Part shown: positions 56,601 to 64,000 of the stretch, in pieces
Position numbering within the stretch: position 1 is the first letter of the stretch
Layout: every line of letters starts with the position of its first letter
Assembly (NCBI GenBank): GCA_015345905.1
Contig: JADDTR010000028.1
Span: 1 to 64,000, forward strand
Length of the DNA: 64,000 nucleotides
Source of the DNA: Aotearoamyces nothofagi
Lineage: Eukaryota > Ascomycota > Leotiomycetes > Leotiales > Tympanidaceae
Direction: 5' to 3'
Translations under genes and position numbers: made by a program
The notes under the pieces: generated by a model
Database searches by the model: none
Told to the model about the DNA's origin: nothing
Seen by the model: the letters and a program-made list of their open reading frames with translations, nothing else

Positions 56601-57411
56601 CCGCTACAGTACAACTGGCAGCACCACTGGCAGCAATAATATAATTGCCGTTATGTTAAAGAGTTGGGGGATGCGAGCTTGCTGTTGCGCGTTGATGGAG
56701 GGGTAAGGTGCCACGGCGGCTTCACAGCCTTGCCAGGCTCAGACGTGGCGGTGTAATTCGCTAACGAGTTGATTAGTGGCCGAGCAAGCAACGTGGCAGA
56801 CGCCAGAGTGTACCTATAGCCACGTAAGGCCAGGCACTGTACCTGGCACTTATGAACCTTATGTAAGGTACGCGTAGACAAGCTTCAGTTGTCGGCACCC
56901 CTGAGGCCGCAGTCTGGATGGGTTCATGAAGGGCAGTGTCTCAGTTAACTGTGTTCACCTCGACAGATATTCGCTGTGCATGCGAGCGATCGTGTAGATA
57001 CCCGTATGATGATGACACTAGGATGAGGAACTTCACATCGCTCTCACGACCGTCTATTCGTGCAGCGTCGGTGGCTTCCTACTCTTGCTTGGCTTCGTGC
57101 TTCGTGGGCTGAAAAAGCACTGTGGCCGGCGCTTCACAAATAACGAGGAACTGATACATCACATCTGCGACAGTACTTGTAGTAGGATGGCAGACGGAAC
57201 ATCAATAAATCCTTGACATTTGCCTGCTCTAGCCTATTCTCCTGTTTCTTCATCACATAGCATATCTCAACATCGTCGCGGAAAATTGGTCAAAATCCTC
57301 ATATGAATCTGCACAGAGAAGGGTAGAGAGGGACGTGAAGCTTGACGATCATCGACCCTGGAGGAGGGCTACTGTTAGCCGCACGGCTGGCTAACTGCCC
57401 AGTGCGCAACG
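56601..57411. promoter_or_regulatory. Divergent promoter region ECT1 / 57.4-kb gene
   Basis: 811 bases between divergent starts; no gene is supported. Confidence 0.4.
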
Positions 57412-58869
57412 ATGCCCCATACGCAGACAACCCCGACGTCGTCCAAGAATGGCCACTTCTTCAGGAGAGGTCCAATCCCTTTATTCAACGGTGGAAGTAA
57501 GACCCCGACTTCGACACGGCCGAGCACCAGCAGTGGCTATATAGAGAGTTATACCTCTCAGGAACCCACGGTATCAAGCACAAGCATTCCAAGCCTCACT
57601 CGCAAGGCTTCAATAACGCTGAACACAAAGCCGCCGAACAAGCCAAGCTATAACGTTAACATCCCTTCGCTCGGTACATCTTCTGCGGCGCCCCGCCTTA
57701 CATATTCGCCAGAGAAACGCAGCAAGTCGAGGCCTCCTTTAACTTTGAAATCGCCAGAGCGCAGGGAACGTAGGGGCTCCATATTGCAGCCTTCGCCCAC
57801 GGACAATCCCTTACAGCTTACCCTAAGTCACGAACTTGAGGGATCCACTCTATCCGACAGGGATTCTTTTACCTCGACGACGCCTTATGTCAAGATGTTG
57901 GCAGCCGTTGACGGCGGGAGATCAAGACTTCCAACACCCGTTATGTCAATTCCTGGACCCATCAGCCCGTCGCTTGCGCCGGAAGTCATCACGTATCAGC
58001 ATATACATGAGATGGCATCAAAAAGAGTCTCTACACTGGATTATCTAAGAAAAGCGTAGGCAGTTGATTCCTTCGTCCTGATGTCCCTAGATATATACTG
58101 ATGTGGTTACAGTCACGAAGGGAGAGTATACTGGTTCAATACACTACTGTTTAACAAGACGGACCTCTCACGAATGCCCTACTTCGACTCTCGCAAGCTC
58201 GCCCGCCGCGCAACAAACTATCTCCTCCTGGGCCTCTCGCTTCCTACAGTTATCGATCTTAATTCTTCCACTGCACTCGAGTTTCTACGTACTCTCAATG
58301 CTCTCCTAACAGAATTCGAATCTTTCCAACAAATACACCCGCCTGACGGCTCAACCTCCTCGTCTCTTTCACGAGCTCGATTGCCACAGATGTTCAAACG
58401 AGCAACGAGCAATACCGTGAACAAGGCGCGGCGCGCCAGCTCTGCAGCAGATATTGGCTTGCCTATGGGTAGTGATGCCAATGATATGAAGTCAATAACT
58501 GGTAGCAGCATATCTTCTAGCGGGGGCACGTCCGCCACCACATCTTTCCCTTCGAGCGAGAATGAACTATTACCGGGTGAAGAATACATACATCTCCTTA
58601 CCCCATCACTACCATTCGACCCGGACTTTTATGAAACGTTTGCAACGCTCTGTGATGTGCTAATCGACTGCTATACAAGGCTGATGAGCTTGCTTGCAAC
58701 CCCTAGGGATTGTGGGCCACATATTGCGGAGACATTTACGAAGGCAGATTCCAGGATTAGGAAGATTATTATACAAGGAGTGGTAAAGGAATTCGAAGAT
58801 AACAGTAGGGGTGGCATTCGGAGCGAGGTCGCTGGCGTAGGGAAGGTAGTATTGGGAGGCCTTATGTAA
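57412..58869 (+). CDS. Conserved fungal protein of unknown function
   Basis: Two exons (57412-58055, 58113-58869; 57-nt intron with GTAGGC donor and TTACAG acceptor) give 466 aa. The N-terminal 190 residues are basic, Ser/Thr/Pro-rich and probably disordered. An ordered region starts around residue 200: the splice restores HEMASKRVSTLDYLRKA-HEG and RVYWFNTLLFNKTDLSRMPY, followed by helical segments (RKLARRATNYLLLGLSLPTV, ALEFLRTLNALLTEFESFQQ). After a Ser-rich insert come YIHLLTPSLPFDPDFYETFA, TLCDVLIDCYTRLMSLLATP and a conserved-looking end KIIIQGVVKEFEDNS...GVGKVVLGGLM. The region resembles a helical scaffold; no named domain is recognised and no function is offered. Confidence 0.82.
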
Positions 58870-60040
58870 CGATTTATGTTTTCACGTGGCGTGGGCTACC
58901 GGCGCATATACTGGGATCATCGCGGAGATGGCACGATACGATCATGATAGAGAAGCATCACTAGGGAGCTTGGTGGCAATATCTCAATAGGTAATAGCAT
59001 GATATATAGCTACAACTATATAATTGATCAGATCAAACAAAAAGAAAATATTTCTACACTCATCAGATACCATAACGCAATTTGTGTCATCAACAGGAGC
59101 ACCGCTTTTTACACGGGCTCCCTCAGTGCTTGACTCTATTTGGTAATCATCATTTGGATGTGACTGGATCTAGCTCCTTCGACAGAGCTTCTAAGGACTT
59201 CGTCGCTTCGAGACAGAGCAAAGGCTCAAGGCCCAGGGTGTATACGCTGAGCCTCTCAGCAGACCAAGTACTTCGCTTTACCATAAGCTACAGATCCAAA
59301 GAAAAGGCTGGACTCCTCGCATCAAGAATAAGCCCCATCGAGTTACCTCCCAGTGCCACATCAGTGGTATGGAAGGCAATCGCATAACTATCACTCTCGA
59401 CGAAATACTCTCCGCCACTCTGAAACCCCCACTGACAGTCCCAGTCCAGCTCTTCTCCTTCAACCCCGCTCACCAGGTCACAGCGGCCGAAAGCACAGGA
59501 AGCGCGGACTCATATCTTCGTCCATATGGTCTTCCCAGCCCCAACTACTGATCACCAATGAAAGCAAAAGATGAAGTGCAGACGATGAGAAGGATGAGTG
59601 CTGCAGCAAGGAGGGTGGGGAAATTGAGCCGCAGGTTGCTTCTGTGGCGGCGCGTTTCCGCGTTCCTTCTTGCGAAGGTTGTCCGGGGACTTTCTCCCAA
59701 AGCATGTATGGCCTTTGAGGACCGAGATATCATAAGATTTCTCTGTTTGTGTGCTTCGAATGCGATTCTTTGAGCGAGGAGTGAAGAAGAAAGAAAGTGA
59801 AAGAGTGCGGAAACTTTTATGTAGCGAGTCCCTTGCTAGCGCGCGTTGAAAGTGCATGACACTAGCGAACGGCAAGTCGCGTCTACCTGCGATGAGAGTC
59901 CAGGGCTTTAAATTCTTACAACAGTGTGACGGCGACTCTTTACAATCTCGACAGCAGCTACTTCGCCAAACTTCGTCTGCAAAGAGCGGAGACATAAAAA
60001 TCTCTTACAGCTTATGAGCTTATGAGCTATTTGCGACAAG
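58870..60040. other. Region with unresolved coding potential
   Basis: 1.2 kb between the 57.4-kb gene and RAE1. Both strands carry protein-like frames at 59.15-59.73 kb (see next entry). A CT-rich tract on the minus strand at about 59760-59800 looks like a promoter leader. Confidence 0.4.
59150..59733 (-). CDS. Uncertain small gene, possibly with a membrane anchor
   Basis: On the minus strand an ATG at 59733 follows a CT-rich leader and opens a 62-codon frame whose end is strongly hydrophobic (LNFPTLLAAALILLIVCTSS). Further down, a frame reading DCQWGFQSGGEYFVESDSYA and GGNSMGLILDARSPAFSLDL can splice (donor GTAGCT, acceptor CTCAG) to VYTLGLEPLLCLEATKSLEA ending DPVTSK at 59150. I could not find a convincing intron linking the first frame to the second. 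On the plus strand, 59292-59551 is also open with C-ending codons (TITLDEILSATLKPPLTVPV, then QLFSFNPAHQ), preceded by a possible CTACAG acceptor. Only one of these readings may be real; no family recognised. Confidence 0.3.
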
Positions 60041-61206
60041 ATGTCTGGCTTATTCGGCTCCAGTTCTACGAACACTGCCAATACTTTAGGCGACCTTACC
60101 AAGGATATACAGCTCAATAATGGACCGGAAGACAGCGTCTCTGATATATCTTTCTCACCTGTGACGGACCATATTGCCGTGGCTTCTTGGGATAAGAAGG
60201 TTCGCATCTATGAAATCAATGCACAGGGAGGAGAAGGAAAGGCATTATATGAACATGAGGGCCCGGTTTTGAGCTGCGACTGGTCAAAGGTAGGGATTGT
60301 TTTACATGGTATGGCCAACTAAGCTGACTTAGATAGGATGGTACGAAAGTTGTCAGCGGAGGAACAGACAAAGCGGCACGGCTGTTGGACCTTGGCGGCG
60401 GTCAGTCTGTGGCTCAACAAGTCGCTGTGCATGATCAACCTATTCGATGTGTCCGTTTCTTTAACACTCCCCAGTCAAATGCGCAGATGCTCGTCACTGG
60501 CTCTTGGGATAAAACAGTGAAATACTGGGACTTGCGAACACCCACTCCAGCAGCAACGTTGACATGTCAAGAGAGAGTCTATACAATGGATGTCAAGGAC
60601 AGCTTACTAGTTATTGGCACGGCGGATCGGTATATCAACGTTGTCAATCTTAATGAGCCAACAAAATTTTATAAGACACTGCAAAGTCCGTTGAAGTGGC
60701 AGACTAGAGTTGTCAGCTGCTTCAAAGATGCTACAGGTTTTGCTGTGGGCAGTATCGAGGGCAGATGTGCTATTCAATATGTAGAGGACAAGGATGCTAG
60801 GTAAGGAATCTCTCGCTCCCATACATATACCTACTAACAACGCCGCAGTCTTAATTTCTCCTTCAAATGCCACCGAGATCCTCCCGCAGGTAATATGACA
60901 AACGTTTACTCAGTCAATGCCATTTCGTTCCACCCAATCCACGGCACCTTCAGCACTGCTGGCTCAGACGGGACTTTTCATTTCTGGGATAAGGATGCCA
61001 AGCACAGACTTAAAGGCTATCCATCTGTTGGTGGCACTATCTCGGCAACAGACTTCAATCACACAGGTACCATTTTCGCCTACGCTGTGAGCTATGATTG
61101 GAGTAAGGGATATGCCAGCAATACACCACAATATCCAAATAAGGTCATGTTGCACGGTATTGCTGGTGACGAATGCAAGCCACGACCAACAGTCAAGAAA
61201 AGGTAG
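60041..61206 (+). CDS. RAE1: Rae1/Gle2 mRNA export factor (WD40)
   Basis: Three exons (60041-60289, 60337-60800, 60849-61206; introns 47 and 48 nt) give 356 aa. The start MSGLFGSSSTNTANTLGDLT and DIQLNNGPEDSVSDISFSPV are typical. WD40 blades are visible: VASWDKKVRIYEI, LSCDWSK-DGTKVVSGGTDKA (across the first splice), LVTGSWDKTVKYWDLRTPTP, and TFSTAGSDGTFHFWDKDAKH. The family segment GCAIQYVEDKDA-type appears as GRCAIQYVEDKDASLNFSFK, followed by NVYSVNAISFHP, and the end is VMLHGIAGDECKPRP. Rae1 binds the GLEBS motif of Nup98-type nucleoporins and helps mRNA export; it also acts at the spindle. A seven-bladed propeller covers the full length, as in the family. Confidence 0.96.
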
Positions 61207-61670
61207 ATATAAGGAACAAGTAAAATGCAAGCAAATGGAAGGATGGAAAAGACTACGGAGCCATGATCTGACTACTACACGGCAAGGAAATGCATTATAG
61301 CTGCACAGGCTTGAACTGGCAATCTGGGCGATGAGCAAGGCGTTAAGGTGGATATTACTGTAGCGGTAGATACCAGCAATATGAATTAAATCAAACTACA
61401 TTGAGTTCACGTATTTAAGAGTATCAAGGAGGAGATTCAACTGCAAAGTCCGAAAGTATAATTGCAGGTACAGTACAAATTGCTAACGTAACTGGAGACC
61501 ACGCCTTCCGAGCAGAATGAATTTTATGTGATGAGAGAAGCCTTTGTTCATTGCTATTAGAGAATTATAGCCCCCCGTTTCTTATAAAGCTAATAGACGA
61601 AGGATGTAAAACCAGGGGACATTGACGTTCTATGGGTTCAGCAATCATTCTCGACCCTCAGGTTGTTTTA
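61207..61670. other. Intergenic between convergent RAE1 and CCDC25 genes
   Basis: 464 bases of 3' flanks; nothing recognised apart from one cagtac word near 61470. Confidence 0.4.
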
Positions 61671-62657
61671 CTACATGAAATCATCCAAAAAGTCTTCATC
61701 CCGATTCTGATTACTAGACTGCTCTAGGGCCTCCTCGGTGAAGATGTCATCATAGGCATGGTCTTTCTGGAACTTCACCTCCCTCCTCTCCTTCGCTATG
61801 CGTGCCTCCTCCTTCTTCTGTTTTCAATATTAGCAGCCGTTCTCGGAAATAAAAAGAAAAGTGGCGGAGGAAGGGACTGCCTACCCTCGCTTGTACAGCA
61901 GCCTGGTTCTTCTTCGACTGCACCTGCAACCGTTCTGACTTTTCCATTTGCAGATCAGGGAATTTCTCTATCTTTGTTTTGTTGAGACGGTTGATTATGG
62001 GGTTCTCGCGCTTTGGAACAAGGATCTTCTTGACCTGAAGGATTCGGCCGCTGTCAGCGTCGGATACATATAGTTATCGAAAGCTGGGGAGACAAACCAT
62101 CCGAGGGTCTTTAAAGCCTACTTGACCCACTGCCATACTTCCATTCTTCTTCAAGTTTGACCATGGAGTGTAGATGACGGTAACATTGTCCTTTTTATTG
62201 CCTGTGAGAGCTTCAGTGTCACGTGCAGGCAGAGTCTCCGATCGAACTGACCCTCAATCGAGTTTGCTTTGGTTAACTGCGCGCAGTCGGTCAAGAGTTC
62301 TTCTGGAATAGTATCCCATGCCTCTCCCTCATTCAATCGTACGTATATATGGGCGCTGGAAAGATTGTCTGCGTGGAACTGGCCAAATTGGTAAATCTTT
62401 CTCTTAGTTATAGACGGGAGAACCCACCCTACGACAGCCATGTTAGCAGACATATTTAATATAGCACTGGCGCATGAATATATGAGCTTACCAGACATCC
62501 TCTTCCATTCCATGGGCAATTAGTTCCTCATCTACGGCGGAGAGTCAGCAGGCGCATCACAGTCAGTGGCTCAGAACAGCCTACTTTCCACCTTATCCTT
62601 GCCGACATAGATAAATGCCGCCGGCGAGACAGTGTTCGATTTAAAATAGTACACCAT
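61671..62657 (-). CDS. CCDC25 homologue (NFACT-R/DUF814 family)
   Basis: Exons 62585-62657, 62492-62531, 62428 (one nucleotide), 62252-62378, 62098-62201, 61885-62034 and 61671-61817 join in frame to 213 aa. It matches human CCDC25 along its length: [100 protein letters not shown], then the coiled-coil tail and [15 protein letters not shown] domains are thought to bind RNA or tRNA; human CCDC25 has also been reported as a DNA sensor at the plasma membrane. The Trp-Phe junction needs removal of two introns (62429-62491 and 62379-62427) with a single G between them. Divergent from the uL3m gene, 178 bp between starts. Confidence 0.93.
62379..62491 (-). other. Two introns separated by a one-nucleotide exon (probable recursive splicing)
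   Basis: The first intron (62429-62491) has donor GTAAGC, branch tgctaac and acceptor CGTAG. It is followed by one G and then by donor GTGGGT of the second intron (62379-62427; branch-like aactaag, acceptor GGCCAG). After the first splice, TG joins G to complete the Trp codon and sits directly before GTGGGT, creating a normal exon-donor junction. No single GT-AG choice gives W-F in frame. Confidence 0.8.
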
Positions 62658-62835
62658 CTTTCGCGCCTCGTCGAGCTCCCATGTGTTGTCGCCGAAAGTC
62701 TGGGTGTACAAATTTCTGATATTCACGGTGATTGTGGTTCGAGCCGGCCGCCGTATGAAAAGTAGACCCGAGCCATCTCAACTCCAAGGTCGTATACCTC
62801 CCCATCAAGCACCGTACAAAACAGCACCATACAAG
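62658..62835. promoter_or_regulatory. Short divergent promoter CCDC25 / uL3m
   Basis: 178 bases between the chosen starts, the shortest divergent promoter in the window. The uL3m frame is open across most of it, so a longer N-terminus (from 62683) is possible but would leave only 25 bp. Confidence 0.5.
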
Positions 62836-63774
62836 ATGGCGCCAAAGCTGCCCACAACAGCCAATTGGGCGTACCTACCACCAAGCTTCCTTCTCCCAGA
62901 CTGCCTCCTTCCACTGGTTGCCAAGCGTGGTGTCAAATATGGCTGGAGCACGGCGCCGAAACAAGACAAGCCAGCCCGATTCAACCAACAGACCGCCGGC
63001 CTCCCTACTCTCTCTGCCTCACCTGCCGCAGCTCTTGCACGGAAAGCAGCTACGCTCCCTCTACGTACCGGCGCTCTAGCAGTCAAGAAAGGGATGACAG
63101 CTTTATACGACCCGGACACCGGCAAGCGAACTCCCTGTACAGTGCTCCAATTCGACCGTGTACAAGTCGTCTCGCACAAGACGCGCGAGAAGAACGGCTA
63201 CTTCGCCGTGCAGATAGGGTCTGGCTGGAAACATCCCAGCGTGCTGACCCGGCCTTTACTTGGCCACTTCAGCGGTAACGGCGTGAGTCCCAAGCGGCAC
63301 TTGGCCGAGTTCCGGGTCAAAGATGAGCGTGGCCTCCTGGATGTCGGAGCCATTATAGGACCGGAATGGTTCCTTGAAGGACAGTTTGTTGATGCGCGGG
63401 CAACTAGCAGAGGCATGGGATTTGCGGGTGGCATGAAAAGGTGGGGTTTCAAGGGTCAGCCTGCCTCTCATGGAAATTCGTTGGCGCACAGGATTATGGG
63501 ATCTAGCGGAGCGTCACAGGGTGGAGGAAGCAGAGTTCTGCCAGGAAAGAAGATGCCTGGACGTATGGGTGGACAGCAAGTTACGACTCAGAATGTCAAG
63601 GTGCTGAAGGTCGATGTGGAGAAGGGGATTGTGGTTCTGAATGGTTGTATTGCGGGACCAGATGGATGTGTAGTGAAGATTCAGGATGCGATCAAGAAGC
63701 CGTGGCCTTCGGATGCACCAATGTCTTTGCCAGATGCGGCGAAGGCCACAGAGTCAGAGCTGGCTGCTGCGTAA
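62836..63774 (+). CDS. MRPL9: Mitochondrial large-subunit ribosomal protein uL3m
   Basis: A single exon; from the ATG at 62836 it gives 312 aa. The uL3 fold is clear: LRTGALAVKKGMTALYDPDT, TPCTVLQFDRVQVVSHKTRE, YFAVQIGSGWKHPS, HLAEFRVKDERGLLDVGAII, then the RNA-binding loop with ATSRGMGFAGGMKRWGFKGQ, PASHGNSLAHRIMGSSGASQ, VLPGKKMPGRMGGQQVTTQN, and KVDVEKGIVVLNGCIAGPDG. The Arg/Pro-containing N-terminus fits a mitochondrial presequence. I chose 62836 because the residues upstream (MLSPKVWVYKFLIFTVIVVR...) are hydrophobic and unlike the family. It belongs to the 54S subunit, at the exit-side early assembly region. Confidence 0.93.
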   Translation: MAPKLPTTANWAYLPPSFLLPDCLLPLVAKRGVKYGWSTAPKQDKPARFNQQTAGLPTLSASPAAALARKAATLPLRTGALAVKKGMTALYDPDTGKRTPCTVLQFDRVQVVSHKTREKNGYFAVQIGSGWKHPSVLTRPLLGHFSGNGVSPKRHLAEFRVKDERGLLDVGAIIGPEWFLEGQFVDARATSRGMGFAGGMKRWGFKGQPASHGNSLAHRIMGSSGASQGGGSRVLPGKKMPGRMGGQQVTTQNVKVLKVDVEKGIVVLNGCIAGPDGCVVKIQDAIKKPWPSDAPMSLPDAAKATESELAAA

Positions 63775-64000
63775 GGGAGATGGATTGTATCAAGAATATT
63801 TGTACATTACTACTGTAGCATACAGCGGCGTTCTAGAGGGTAAAACAACCTTGTTACGCCTTCCAATGCTCTCTCTCACCATCCCACACACACCATATAC
63901 ACGAGGCATCAGGCCTCCCATCCATAACTGCCTACCACACAGCTCCAACCTAGGATGACGTGCTGGGACTATAGCTCCCCCTCCCCACCTCAACAATCTC
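63775..64000. other. uL3m 3' flank to window end
   Basis: 226 bases, no gene recognised. Confidence 0.4.

Noticed and set aside
62683-62835. Longer N-terminus of the uL3m protein
   Set aside because: Residues are hydrophobic, not presequence-like, and would leave only 25 bp to the divergent CCDC25 start.
1-64000. Transposons, retroelements, CRISPR arrays, rRNA, biosynthetic gene cluster
   Set aside because: No transposase, reverse transcriptase, integrase, capsid, terminal repeats, regularly spaced repeats or synthase genes were recognised.

Overview
The window is nuclear DNA of a filamentous ascomycete (Pezizomycotina). The gene set is fungal, introns are short (mostly 46-70 nt, with GTRNGT-like donors, CTRAC/CTGAC branch sites and AG acceptors), and CT-rich tracts precede several starts. 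The class cannot be fixed from the sequence alone. The first 72 bases are all C; together with a gene cut off at the edge this suggests the window starts at a contig end.

Layout. 0.1-11.6 kb: ATX1 5' exon (cut), KGD4, a PTC5-type PP2C phosphatase, RQC1/TCF25 and a Cdc25-type RasGEF. 11.6-20.3 kb: a gene-poor island rich in overlapping GTAC-palindrome words and short tandem repeats. 20.3-24.4 kb: an orphan gene with a WW-like motif, a possible gene relic and a DUF1761 membrane protein. 24.4-39.6 kb: a dense housekeeping block (NEM1, eIF2B-beta, NAA10, an SDR, MetRS, LTO1, MED18, PNK1), broken by a barren stretch at 28.4-30.6 kb. 39.6-45.6 kb: a second GTAC-rich, GC-rich repeat island. 45.6-63.8 kb: two fungal proteins of unknown function, GRX5, PPC decarboxylase, BCAT, ECT1, a third unknown protein, one unresolved locus, RAE1, a CCDC25 homologue and mitoribosomal uL3m.

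There is no biosynthetic cluster or operon. The genes are core functions: translation and its quality control (MetRS, eIF2B-beta, RQC1, LTO1, uL3m, NAA10), mitochondria (KGD4, GRX5, PTC5), lipid and CoA metabolism (NEM1, ECT1, PPC-DC), transcription and mRNA export (MED18, RAE1), and DNA repair (PNK1). From NEM1 to PNK1 the eight genes alternate strand without exception, so most promoters are divergent and shared. I recognised no intact or broken transposon, retroelement, tRNA, rRNA or CRISPR array. The most notable single observation is in the CCDC25 homologue, where conservation forces removal of two introns separated by one nucleotide.
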